Assembly (NCBI GenBank): GCA_002964805.2
Contig: PUDQ02000004.1
Location: 1-64,000, forward strand
DNA: 64,000 nt
Source: Trametes villosa
Taxonomy: Eukaryota > Basidiomycota > Agaricomycetes > Polyporales > Polyporaceae
Direction of reading: 5' to 3'
Shown here: positions 10,986 through 21,893 of the stretch, one piece after another
Layout: every line of letters begins with the position of its first letter
Numbering within the stretch: the stretch's first letter is position 1
Notes under the pieces: model-generated
The model's input: only the letters and a program-made list of their open reading frames with translations
What the model was told of the DNA's origin: nothing
Databases searched by the model: none
Made by a program: the position numbers and the translations under genes

Positions 10986-11370
10986 ATGCACCTCACTCTC
11001 GTCTTCGCCCTCGTTCTCGCCTTGGCCTCTCAAACAGCGCGTGCGGGAATCACCGCCTTCAGCGGCAACACCTGCGACGGCGATGTCGGCCTGAACGTCC
11101 CCTGCGACGGCTCGTGCCACCAGTTCGATAACCGACACTCCTTCCGCGTATGTCCCCTCACTCGCGACTTGGATATGTCTCGCGACTGACTTCGTTCAGG
11201 TCGATGCCGGGTCGGGCCAGCACTGCGTGGTGATCTACGAGGACGAGGGCTGCCCTGGGAAGGGTCCGGGCTTCCTGCTGGACGATCAGGACGGCGGCTG
11301 CCAGAATGTGAACACGGGCGCGAACGCCCGTTCTTTCAACTGCTCGCCGAACAACGTGTGCCATCTATGA
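10986..11370 (+). CDS. Small secreted eight-cysteine protein, copy 3 (divergent exon 2)
   Basis: Exons 10986-11147 and 11200-11370 with a 52-nt intron (GTATGT...CAG) give 110 aa. This is the shortest copy because its signal peptide is reduced (ending ARA before GITAFSG). All eight cysteines remain, with PCDGSCHQF and GGCQNVNTG. Exon 2 differs in the middle, where the GAEGRM segment of other copies becomes KGPGFLLDD. A TATAAA-like run ends right at the ATG, but the box at 10863 is better placed. Secreted, function unknown. Confidence 0.85.
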
Positions 11371-12180
11371 ACACGCCGGACTGGGTCTGTCGGGATGTCG
11401 TACGGCGCTCATCTTGCGCGGGTGTGCTAATTCGCGCTGCCGGATTTTGGTCGTTAATGCGCTGACACTCTTGAACCCTCGTGCAGATCACTCGTTGTGG
11501 TAAGAAAGGAAGGCTTCGCCTACTGGCATGCACCGAAGAGGGAGCTCGACTGGGTCTGCTACGCGTGTCGGCTCCAGGAAATGTATATGATGAATCATGC
11601 GGCGCGCAATACGCGATGGCCTCTACAGCGAGCATTATTGCACTCCTTCCTCGTGCGTAGGTATCCCCGCCCATGTCAAACGGAGTCAAACTGTTCAAGG
11701 TTCATCAAGACGAGTCCCGGACCCGGGGGCGCCTGTAAACCTGTCTCCTCGCCTGCCGCACTCTAATTGTGACTTCAACCACCCATCTTACCGCGACCTT
11801 GATCGGTGCGTTGGAGTGTCTGCCACGCCGCATTTTACCCTTTCACTCCGCTCCTATCCCTCGCCGTCTGAGACCACAGTATCACCAATAATAGCCTACA
11901 GCGTGCAGGAACGTGTCACATCAGACGGAACAAGTAGTGAGCCCTTCAAACTTCGCATTCGCTCGCTTCGCACTGTTCTAATATCATATCCACTACACAG
12001 TGGGGAGCGCGCGGGAACCACAGAAGCATACGCGCATGCAGATGGAGAGGGATGAAGTAATCCCGTTTCACATCGTTATACACGCCATGCCAGCCAACCT
12101 TTGTCTTCGTGGGCTCCGCCGAGGACACATGCTGTCCTTCGAGCGTGTCCCAAGATCCAAAATAAATCGGGTCAGTCGCA
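11371..12180. other. Intergenic, no gene seen
   Basis: About 0.8 kb between copies 3 and 4. It contains only short frames without supporting features. Confidence 0.5.
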
Positions 12181-12188
12181 TATATAAA
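12181..12188 (+). promoter_or_regulatory. TATA box of eight-cysteine gene copy 4
   Basis: TATATAAA about 105 bases upstream of the ATG at 12292. Confidence 0.55.
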
Positions 12189-12291
12189 CCTGTAAAACAT
12201 CGAGTGGATGGGCAGCAACTCGACGAGCTACAGCCTCTCAGTGGTCATCGAACCGCAAACACATCGTCGATCCCCACATCCGCATAGCACT

Positions 12292-12730
12292 ATGCAGTTC
12301 TCCACCTCCGCTCTCGTATACCTCGCCGCTATACTCGCCCTTGCGGCCGCCCCACAGGTGCACGCCGGCATCACAGGCTTCAGCGGCAACACCTGCGACG
12401 GCGACGTCGGCCTGAACGTTCCCTGCGACGGCTCGTGCCACCAGTTCGGCGGGCGGCACTCCTTCCGCGTGAGTCACTTGTTGATATCCAACTTGACCTT
12501 GTCGTGCGTTACAGTTGACTCGGAAATTGACTCATACGGAACGTTACACACAGGTCGACGGCGGGTCGGGCGACCACTGCGTCACGATGTTCATAGACGG
12601 CGGCTGCCCCGCGGGCGCCGAGGGCCGGATGTTCACGTTCACGGACGAGGACGGCGGTTGCCAGAACGTGAACACGGGCACCGACATCGAGTCCTTCGTC
12701 TGCTCGCCCAGCAACATCTGTATGGTCTAA
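12292..12730 (+). CDS. Small secreted eight-cysteine protein, copy 4
   Basis: Exons 12292-12468 and 12554-12730 with an 85-nt intron (GTGAGT...CAG) give 117 aa. The signal peptide ends QVHA before GITGFSG. The eight cysteines and all family landmarks are present, and exon 2 is very close to copies 1 and 2. An earlier in-frame ATG at 12208 would add 28 residues before the hydrophobic segment and is not preferred. It faces copy 5 tail to tail across 478 bases. Secreted, function unknown. Confidence 0.85.
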
Positions 12731-13208
12731 CGAATCAAGTCCAGGAGTCAGGTGTGTCTGATTTCTCCATCGCATATAACTGCCGTTTTGCTAGAGACGC
12801 GTCTGTGTAGCAGACTAATAGTATAAATAGCGGGTGCATCGTGATTAGTGCGAGCTGGAAACGTAAGAAGTCAATCTGAATCTGTAGTAGTAGGATTATC
12901 GATCCAGCGGTTTGTCTATGGGCTCCTCAACGATATTACACGGTTGGTTCCGCGTAATGATGGGCATTTTGAGTCACTACCAGGCGAGAAACTTGTGCGC
13001 AGTTGCACTTTCCATCTAACAAACGCGCCAGGAGCTGTATAGGCTGCTAGTCTGCCTGGTATATTCCTCGCATCTCATTCCTATATTACTACACTGGTAT
13101 CTAACGCGGCGCATATGAGCTCGAGGTCGCTGAGGTACAGGAGATATGCGGCTCACACACCGATGATTGGTCCTGAGTAACGTTGAGCATGAACATGTCG
13201 CCGTCCGT
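12731..13208. other. Convergent intergenic region, no gene seen
   Basis: 478 bases between the 3' ends of copies 4 (+) and 5 (-). Nothing recognised. Confidence 0.6.
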
Positions 13209-13617
13209 TCAGAGCGTGCAAAAGAGGTTGGGCGAGCAAACGAACGACTCAATGTCGGTGCCCGTGTCCACATTCTGGCAGCCGCCGTCCTGGTCGGGGA
13301 ACGAGAACGACTCGCTGGAAAGGCCCGGGCAGCCGGCTTCCCTCCACACCGTGACGCAATGGTCGCCCGACCCAGCGTCGACCTGCCACCAACATCGTTA
13401 GGAGAGCTGTGAGTAGGAGGTGCGGAAGTACTGCACGTACGCGGAAGGAGTGCCGCCCGCCGAATTGGTGGCACGAACCGTCGCAGGGGACGTTTAGTCC
13501 GGCGGCGCCGTCGCAGGTGTTGCCGCTGAACGCAGTGATGCCTGCGTTCGCTTCGTGCGGGAAATGCATGAGAAGTGCAGAGGCGAGGTAGACGAAGGAC
13601 ACGGAGGAGAGCTTCAT
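13209..13617 (-). CDS. Small secreted eight-cysteine protein, copy 5
   Basis: Exons 13441-13617 and 13209-13382 with a 58-nt intron (GTACGT...CAG) give 116 aa. The signal peptide ends EANA before GITAFSG. Exon 1 keeps PCDGSCHQF. In exon 2 the eight-cysteine pattern is intact, but the segment after the fifth cysteine is replaced by a serine-rich stretch and the last motif is CSPNLFC. A minus-strand TATAAA at 13679-13684 lies about 62 bases upstream of the ATG. Secreted, function unknown. Confidence 0.85.
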
Positions 13618-15362
13618 GTCTGATTGCTTGTCGAAAGGCGTGTATGAGAGGCCGCTTTTGTTACTTCAACCTCGTGCATTTATACCTGCCGACGAGCGTA
13701 GCCGCAGGTACACTCTTCGGGCGTGCCCTGTTGGAATTCTCCTTGTGTGACCGTAGTACGGCGGTGGCACGAGCGCGCGGACGGCACACATTGATGCGCA
13801 ATCTAGAAGCGTAGGTAGGACGGGCTTTGTTAGAGGGCGCGTCAGTCTGAGTCACTCTGCGACTGTTTTACCAAGCGCGGACGGCCCTCGTATACTTGCA
13901 GTGTGGCCATGTCGCGTGCGACGCGGCTTCCGTGCACCCGTCGGCTTACCTACGACAGCTCATCGTACACATACATACGCATATGGCGGGAGTCTGGGAT
14001 GAGACACGGACGATGCTCGTGCGGAGGCCGATCATGGTCGACCGTTTACGAAGACCGCGAATGAGCCTGAACAGGCGCGAGGCAGAATCAGATACTCACA
14101 TACCTTTTGGCACCAGGCGATATGTACGCCACTAGTGGGTACATTTGCCGCCGAGAAGCAGCCTGGCGCGCATGTTGGGGCTTCTAATGCCGACAGCGCA
14201 GTGCAAAACCTGTGCTGGCGGCAGGGGTTAGGCGCGGCCTTGACGCTACTGTATGTTCGGAAGGCGGCTGGAAAATGTCGGAGCGTGGATGAAAAGGCAG
14301 GGGTTTGCCGGTCGTGTCACGGTACTGTTCGTGCAGATGGTTGCACACCATGAGAAACGTTGGCAGAATTGACGTCTTCGGCTCTAACAATATTGCGCGT
14401 GGGCTGCGTCGGTGCCCACATAGGTAAGTACGGCCTCAAGCCAGCTCCCACAAGCTGTATCTATTTGTCAGAGCTGTACCTGGATGTTTATTGAGCGTAG
14501 TGAAAGGGGCAAACTTACAGAGAACAGAGAGCCAGCGCCGGGTCTCTAAACCTGCGCCGCGAACGGCACGGAAATTTGGAATGATCTCGCTACTACCACC
14601 CCGCTCTTATGATGCTCAGTTTGCGATTCGAAGCCAATAAATCCTCTCTGCTGCATGATGACCAGCTTTAAATGCGCGCGGGAGCAGGATGTCTCAAGGT
14701 TACAAGTACTAGTGGTAGTCGATGGTCGCGGAGGAGTGCCATAAGTAGTCGACTGTCAGAGGCAAGTCGGAGGCGCCACAGTTAGTCCAAGCGTAGTCCA
14801 AGCGCTGGCATCGTGAGAAAACACACTTGCACAAAACTTTCATGTCGCTCACCTCTGCTCTGGCTCACCTCGACCGGCCTCCGATGTCCAGTATCTCTTG
14901 TCCTGCCCCTCCACCCCACTTGGTTGGCAGAGAAATATAGACTGAAACAACGATCTCCACTATGAAAAGGTTGCGGGTCTCGCATACGCGCACAAAGCAC
15001 ATATATATATATCCGGTAAGCTTTCACCGACGTTACGAGGCCATCCTTGAATGAACTGACAAAGGTCGGTGAGCAGAGTCGGCTGCCAGGGACTATGGCA
15101 AACGGCACTGGTATCCCAGTCCTGAGCCCTTCCATAATTGACAGTCAAAGTGACGATTGAGTGCGCGCAAACGGACATTACGCGACAACCCCAGTCAACT
15201 TGCGCCCGCAGGCCCCGCGCCTCGCGTTGTTCCCGACCACGTACCGTGCAGGCAACGTGCTTGTTGAAAGTCGCGAACATGCGAGAACCTGCTAGCGTCC
15301 CTGGCAAGTCGAAGTGGCAACGTCGTCAGCGAGTTCATTTAGGCGGGCGCCTGCCAAGGAGG
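13618..15362. other. Long intergenic stretch, no gene seen
   Basis: About 1.7 kb between copy 5 (-) and the first lectin (+). An (AT)n run sits near 15000-15012. No gene, tRNA or family relic is recognised. Confidence 0.5.
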
Positions 15363-15440
15363 TGACCTCATCGACGTCTTGATCGACCTCATCGACCTCA
15401 TCGACCTCCGCTTCACCACCCTCGATCACCTCGACGCCTA
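15363..15440 (+). repeat. Short tandem repeat of a GACCTCATC-like 9-mer
   Basis: Imperfect copies of a 9-base unit (gacctcatc, with variants) run through this segment, about 130-210 bases upstream of the first lectin start. It may be promoter sequence or simple slippage. Confidence 0.5.
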
Positions 15441-15572
15441 TGATGTCAACCAGGCCCCCGCCGCCACCAAGGGGTTATAAGGCTTCGTCGACAGCCATGT
15501 CCCTCAACAGACGACTCTTACGACCCACAACCCGCTCTCATACACCTCGCCAACCCATATCACACTACCATC

Positions 15573-16167
15573 ATGTCCATCGAAGGCGGAAAGACCTACA
15601 AGATCACCAACGCCAAGGGCGGTACCGTCCTCGACCTCTCTGGCGGACAGGAGCACTCGCCCATCACTGGCTACCAGTGGAACAGCGGCGCCAACCAGAG
15701 GGTACGTATTTGCACTCATCCCTCGCACGTCTCCACGTTGCTGACACTACTTGCAGTGGACGCTCGAGCAGCGCGGTAACGCCTTCCAACTGAAGAATGC
15801 TGCTACCGGCCTCTCAATCGGTGTCGATGGCGAACCTAAGAACTTTGCGCCCGTCATCGCTACCTCGCAGGGCCAGGGCTGGGAGATCAAGCCTGACCAC
15901 CAGGACCCGTCGGTATTCAGGTATGTCCATCTGTACACGTTGTTGTGCCGTGCTGCAGTAGAGATAACGACGAGCGCAGGATCTTCCTCGAGGGTACGCA
16001 GTACTGCCTCGACCTCAGCGACCACGGTAACCCGAACCCCGGCACCCCTGTGACGCTCTGGAAGAAGTGGGAGGGCGGCACCAACCAGACCTGGAAGTTC
16101 GAGGAGGGTAAGTCGTCTTCGATCGCTCGTTCATCGCACTCGATGCTAACTACCTGCAGCTGCGTAA
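15573..16167 (+). CDS. Ricin-B-type (beta-trefoil) lectin-like protein, copy 1
   Basis: Four exons, 15573-15701, 15757-15920, 15980-16107 and 16160-16167, give 142 aa. Introns are 51-59 nt with canonical ends; the last contains a TGCTAAC branch site and leaves a final exon of only 8 nt. There is no signal peptide, so the protein is probably cytoplasmic, like many mushroom lectins. Three beta-trefoil lobes are marked by QRW, GQGW and NQTW (QxW-type) motifs, with TVLDLSGG and YCLDLSD resembling the sugar-site strands. Known for the family: binding of galactose- or GalNAc-type glycans, often in defence against animals. The ligand here is not predictable. A TTATAA box lies near 15474. Confidence 0.8.
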
Positions 16168-19100
16168 ACACGTCCGTGAACCATACCATCGCATACCATG
16201 TATCCTGTACCCCAGCACTGTACCATCACAATGAACTCGGAACATTCGCCAGCTTCTGCCCAAGGTTCCTCCCCGGCGGAGTCTTCGCCTCGCCCCGCAC
16301 TTCCGGAGGCTCTGCTGATAGCGGATCTACTTCGTGAGTGCGCCAAAACGTGTATCGTGATCCGGGATCTGCGCAAGGCTTTCGAGCTCGGGCGACGGTC
16401 CACGCGAGATGATGAGCGAGATATGACTTGGTCAGATATGTTCGCGGTCCGGCGCCGGATGCGTTGAGCGACGATCCCGGATGCTCATCGCGCTTACCGG
16501 TGGTCAGGAGAATTTTAGAACTGGCACCCTGCCTTGTCTGATATTGACTCACTGTATGCTGCGTATGCGACCATTTGTACGTCGTACGACGTTGGTGCAT
16601 AAAGGATACGTCATGCCTTCAACGGTACTGGATTCAAAGCTTTCGGTCAGTGTGTTGTCGAGTTCCCGCCATCGTGTAATAGCTAAAGCTTCAATTACAG
16701 ACGAATAAGTCGTGTATCACGTCACCGTGTGCGCAAGTGCCTTCTGGCGATCGAGCTATAAGTCGTGGGCGCGCGGTACGATTGGCCAGGCAGGATCGGT
16801 CGCGGTCGGTCTATGTCTCAAGGAGAGGTTTCAAGAGAAGGCGCCTCGTACCACTATAGCTACCGTTGGAGGGCTGCTTGGCGACTCTTCGGTTCGTGTT
16901 CATCGGGATCTTGCAATACTACCTATTCTAACCACACTCACTCACACACATCTATGTTAGTACTTCGTTCGGCGTTAACACACATTCAGAAGCCTAGGCT
17001 TGGGAGAATTGGCTCAGCCGCATGGGGTAACAGACCGCTTACCAAAAGTCCCCTCACGTACAGTACATTGCCTATTTGCCTTCCAACGTGTGAGACTGGC
17101 TCGTCCTGTGTAATGTCGGCCTACCGCATTAAACCTCTTTGAGGGGCAGCCTGCGAGCGCATACAATGGCGCCGGAGACTCTTCGGTACGCCGCGGTCAT
17201 GCCCTCTCATATTGCCATCCCATCTGATCATGCCAATCGCGAACACGCCTTCTGAAGCTCAAAAAGTCAAAACGGAACGAAAGCCTAAACGTCGGACGCA
17301 GCAGACACTACCCCAGATCTCGCTTACTGCTGCCGCGACGTCTCCCACCCGGGTCCGCCGAACATACGTCGCGCCTGCCAGGGGCGGGGGCAGTTGCAAG
17401 CAAGGCGCCGGTCCGAGGTCCTCGCAGCCCGCGCGGTCATGCAGCAATGTATAAGCATCAGCTGCTTAACTGTGCGAGGACGATCGCACACGATGTGCCT
17501 CCTGGCTGCGCATATGTGCAATCGCATCGCATCGCGTGGTGGTGAGTGCGGTATTCATCGGCTACGGGTCAATAACCGGGTCGGCGAGCAGTGTGATTAT
17601 GCCCGCACAGCGGACTGCACCCGCGTCGTCAGCGGTGCGCTTCTGTGGCGTTTTGAACCCACAGACCCTCGGATTCACTGCTGATCCATTGAACGTTCAG
17701 ATACAGCCGCCGACGGGCACGCTTCTCCGCTGGGCGACCTGCACATTGCTCGACCCAGGCCCGCACTCTCGACGCCTCGTCATACACGCAACGCATACGT
17801 ACGCCCTGCAGCCCGCCTTCGACTTCGCCTGCATGTCCGCGCCTTCGCCTTCGCCGCCTCCAGGGGCCCAGACCGCACACCGCACACCGCGCCGTAGCAC
17901 GGAGGTCGGTGCCGTCAGAGGGCCCGCGGCGAAGACGACATCGCCTCCAGCCCGCGCAGGGAACGAACGCGCCGCGCTTGGCGTGCAGACGGAGCTTGCT
18001 ATTCTCGTGATGCACGGGCCCGCGTCGATAAGGCCCCATGGCCAATCGCAAGGCACGCCGGGGCGCCGTACGCAGCTGCTTTGCAGCGCGCCCTCGCACG
18101 CACACGCCCCGGCGAGTTGGGCGTGCCTTGGCGATCGAGCATGACGCGGACGCGGCGCACGGGCGCGTCCCCTGGAGTGAGCGGCTTGCTCGTACGAGCC
18201 TTGTGAACGAACGTGGCTCTCGTCACCCCAGTTCGCGAAGCGGTAGCGGCAACTCTGAACTCTGCACTCTGAACTCTCTGGTCGCAAAGAAGGTATTATT
18301 GCTGGCGCTCCGAGCCCAGGGGCCTGCCTGTACGTGATGTCAGAGCCCACCGCGTACGCCTACCGGACACGTTGGGCTCGCGTGTTGCTCACTTTCGCGC
18401 TGTCGCCATCGCCGGCGCCAGCACTGACGTGCCTGCCCTTCCCAGGCTCGATGATCGAGGAGCGGAAGATGTCGAAGCGAGGGTGCGCGAGGTCTGGAGG
18501 GGCAGCGCGCGCGCGGCATCTCATCGCATCTCGCCGCATCTCATCTCTGCTTTGCTCTGCGCGATGCTTCGCGGAGCTGCGCGCCCGCTCATCCGAGCCA
18601 TGCGCCTGCACTCTGCAGCACACCCGGGTGCGCTTGCCGCGCGCACGCCCGCGCGCGGGGCCCTACCTGCCGCGCTGGGCCGAGATCCTGAGCCTGAAAG
18701 GCAGCAAGGCTACTACCGCCTCCACTACCGCCGCCTCTATGGCCCTTGGTGCAACCCCACGCGCAACGCACCCTCATTTTGACCGGTCGCCCTGCCGCAC
18801 CGGGACGCGTTATCGGGCGCGCCTGGGCCCTCATTTCGTTCCGGAAAGCGCGTTGCAGTCATTCAAAGTTGTGACCGCCGTCGCCGTCCCGGTGTGCGTC
18901 GTCGCAGGCTCTGTATTCCGATAGCATGCGCGCCTGGGCGAACGCTGGCGACGTCCCATTGGCTTCGAGGGCGATCTGGCATCTCGAGGCCCGGCGGGGG
19001 TGCTTGCGAGGCTAGAAGGCCGGAAGCCGAGAAGCTGGGCGAGTGGGTAAGCGTAACGCGCGAGAAGGGCAGGGCAATGAGATATCGCACATGCGGGAGT

Positions 19101-19667
19101 ATGAGCACAGAGCTGTCATTCTGCGAGAGCTTCGCTCGCCGCTGCCGCATTCAGTAGCGGGGCACCCCCGTCTGGCGGGGGCGATCGGGGGGCTGCGCGG
19201 GGTTGGGTTGTACGTACGAGCACCGAAATGGCGGGCGGCGGTCCAGGCCTGCGCGCGGCAGGCGTAGCGTGCGCGCGGGTGCGTACGCGGTGGCCCGGGG
19301 CGATGCAGGGTACGGGGGTGCGAAGGCGCGAAGAGGGGGGTGCGTGCGGTGATGTCAGCTGGGACGCGCGAGTCCAGCCTGAGCGATCGCGAAGGGCAAG
19401 GACCTTGGCCAGATGAAGTGTCAGCTTCACGCGTGCGGACGTCAGTGCGCTCCGAGCGAGAGAGAGAGGGGAGAGGGATGGATATAAAGAGAGGGCCGGG
19501 CTGGAACAGTCCTCTCCCAGCATCCAGCATCCACCGCAAGCCCGTCGTCGCCCCCATCTCGGTTCGACGCAGCACCACAGACGACACGCAGAGCCAAGAG
19601 CTTGAACAGAGCCTCTTCCAGAAGCCCAGTGCAGTAACCAGCCAGCCAGAAGCCGCACACGATCACC
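16168..19667. other. Long GC-rich intergenic stretch, no gene supported
   Basis: 3.5 kb between lectin copies 1 and 2. Long overlapping frames on both strands at about 17.5-19.6 kb reflect high GC content; none has a recognisable domain, splice pattern or paralogue. A GGATATAAAG element near 19480-19490 is a plausible TATA box for lectin copy 2, about 180 bases before its ATG. Confidence 0.45.
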
Positions 19668-20326
19668 ATGTACTCGAACGCACGCGCACAGAAGACCGAG
19701 ACGCTCGAGTCCGGCCACACCTACAGGCTCACGCAGGCGAAGACGCGGACCGTCCTCGACCTGTCCATGAAGGATTGGACATCCGTCAGGAGCGCCGCCT
19801 GGGACGCCAGCGACAACCAGAAGGCAAGTTGTTCCGTGCAATCTGCCGTTTACCTCTAATCTGACATACCATTTGCGGCTTACGTGCAATCTGCCGTTTA
19901 CCTCTAATCTGACATACCATTTGCGGCAGTGGGTGGCGGAGCATGCTGGCAGCGGGAACGGGTGGACGTTCCGCAGCGTCGCAACAGGGCTCTTCCTGAG
20001 CGTCCAAGGGGGAGTGCGCCCCGACGCGTCCGTCGTCGCGACACGTGAGGAGACTACGTGGGACTTGCACCCTGCACGCGACCCGTCTGCGATCAGGTAT
20101 GTTGCAGCGTCAAATGCCGAAAATGAAGACTCACAATACGGCGGTTCGTAGGCTTGTGGTCACCGGAACGACACTGTGCGTTCAGGTCGGGGGCAGCGGT
20201 GCGAGTGTCAAGCTGGGAGACCTCCGGGAGGGTGGCGAGGCGCAGCAGTGGCGGCTGGAGAAAGGTAAGGTCCGACGATGTGGCGCTGATTCTCAGAGTG
20301 CTGACGTTTGATTGCCTACAGCGTGA
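19668..20326 (+). CDS. Ricin-B-type lectin-like protein, copy 2
   Basis: Exons 19668-19823, 19930-20096, 20152-20264 and 20322-20326 give 146 aa. Intron positions match copy 1: the first intron falls just before the Trp of the first lobe, the second splits an Arg codon after the DPS motif, and the third leaves a tiny last exon. Motifs include TYRLTQ, TVLDLS, GNGW, LCVQVG and QQW. No signal peptide. Intron 1 appears to use a GC donor (AAG|GCAAGT) and contains a recent 48-bp tandem duplication. Probably a cytoplasmic glycan-binding protein; ligand unknown. Confidence 0.75.
19835..19929 (+). repeat. 48-bp tandem duplication inside intron 1 of lectin copy 2
   Basis: A 45-base segment beginning CGTGCAATCTGCC is present twice, at 19835 and 19883, in direct orientation and without mismatch. 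The period is 48 bases. The copies occupy most of the 106-nt intron, and the second ends at the acceptor (TTGCGGCAG). Confidence 0.9.
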
Positions 20327-20916
20327 TTTCCCCGAGGCCTTCATTCTAGAGGTTGAAAGTGAGAGGGTTGTCGGCTGCGAATGGACGCTTTCATTAGCCT
20401 ACGGTGTTCCTCTGTTTTGTACTCATTTCCGCTTGGTGGACTTGTCGCGGCGTATCGACTGGTCTCCCCCCATGGTCTTCAGTGTTCCTACAAAGGTCAG
20501 CGGCGCCGGGCATCTTGGTCAGGAGGTTAGCGAAAGTGACATCAAGGGAAGCGAGAAGAACCCCCAGGGAGCGGCGTACGACGCACTACCGCGCGCAGTA
20601 CGCCATGTATGCACTCCAAGTTCGGGGAAGTACGTCGCTTCGGATGCTAAGATTTAATGAAAGCTAGAAGAGACAGCGCTATTCCCCACTTTGAGGGAGG
20701 ATGAGGGGCGACTCAGCTCATATTGCCCATGAGTAGACAGCTTCGCAACGGCGATGCTCACGCAACGACGCCTAGTGGACATATGGGAGTATGGAAGCGC
20801 GGGCTCATACGTCTCGGGAGTATACCTGCAGGCTACAAGAGCCTGAGGGCCTCGTTCGACGCTGTCGTCCAACGCCTCTCTCCCAGCAAATCGCCGACTT
20901 TAACCTCCACGTTGGC
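20327..20916. other. Intergenic, no gene seen
   Basis: 590 bases between lectin copies 2 and 3. No supported gene. Confidence 0.55.
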
Positions 20917-21538
20917 ATGTCGAGCCGGAACCGCGTCGAACCTGAGGAGGGCGCCGTGTACGCACTAAGGCAGGCGGTCAGCGGTGTTGCTCTCCGCGTG
21001 GCGCAGAATGTTGTGCCTAAGGTACGCTTTTCTGCAGATGAAGAGCATATGCGTTGCGAGCTAAGTGCGATGGGATCGTGTTGAACTCACAGTGGTACAT
21101 CTCTCGCGCCGGGCGTGGTTGGACATTGCAGGAGCTGGGGACAGGCTTGTTCCTCGGAGCCAACGGCAGAAACCTGGGTGCGGAAATCATTACCGCGGTG
21201 TTCCCTACGTTGTGGAGTATCGTAGCGGACGCGCAGGACGCTTCGTCGGTCAGGTGGGGGTGCCTTTGACTGCTGTATGTCGGCTTGTCGCTGACTTCAT
21301 CTCGTTGCTTCGTTATAGGCTAGTCCTGCCTAACGAAGGCTTCTGCATCGCGCTTGGTGAGGACGGGATAGCGAGGTTGGACTCTGCGGAGAAATCACCT
21401 ATGGAAAACACGCCGAAAAGAGGTCAGTTGTGGAGGCTCGAACGGGGTGGCTACGAGACTTCCCAGGAGTCGCACTTTCCGACCGGTGGAACTACTACGG
21501 GTTGGGTGGGCAGCCTGCTCTTCCTTCCGTCTGCTTGA
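20917..21538 (+). CDS. Ricin-B-type lectin-like protein, copy 3 (divergent, extended C-terminus)
   Basis: Exons 20917-21021, 21093-21253 and 21319-21538 give 161 aa. The first two intron positions match copies 1 and 2 (before the lobe-1 Trp, and within an Arg codon after DASS). GRGW and QLW match lobe motifs. The third intron present in both paralogues is missing: the donor after the final Trp-Arg-Leu-Glu block reads GGTGGC instead of GGTAAG, so the frame runs on for about 30 extra residues. The protein is more diverged in lobe 1 and lacks the TVLDLS strand. It may be functional but altered, or an early pseudogene; splicing is inferred, not observed. Confidence 0.6.
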
Positions 21539-21893
21539 ACTTGAATACTAGCGTCCCGGCTAGTATGTACTTTTACCGGCTACATAGCGATTTCAGTATC
21601 TTCTGTAGCATGCACCTCGCTGGTGACCCAGCAGTACTAGCGATCTCTCAACGGTTCAGTGTGTCTCTGAGAGGAAAGCCAAGATGATTTTAGAGCCTCA
21701 GGCGTAGTAACAGAGAGCAGTTACTTACACAGACTGAGAGGAAGTTCAAGTTCTTACAATTGACTCAAGCAGATAAGATAGTCAGATCAATAGTTGCAAT
21801 GGTGGATAAGATTAGATCAATATTGCGCGAGCGACCCTTCCGCCTGTCGCTCGGTCAGCTATCTCACGTTGGAACTCAACCACCATCTCCAGT
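21539..21893. other. Intergenic, no gene seen
   Basis: 355 bases between lectin copy 3 and the carrier gene. Nothing recognised. Confidence 0.55.

Noticed and set aside
17536..18924. Long frames of about 200 codons on both strands
   Set aside because: High GC content removes stop codons in several frames at once. No domain, splice pattern, signal peptide or paralogue supports any of them.
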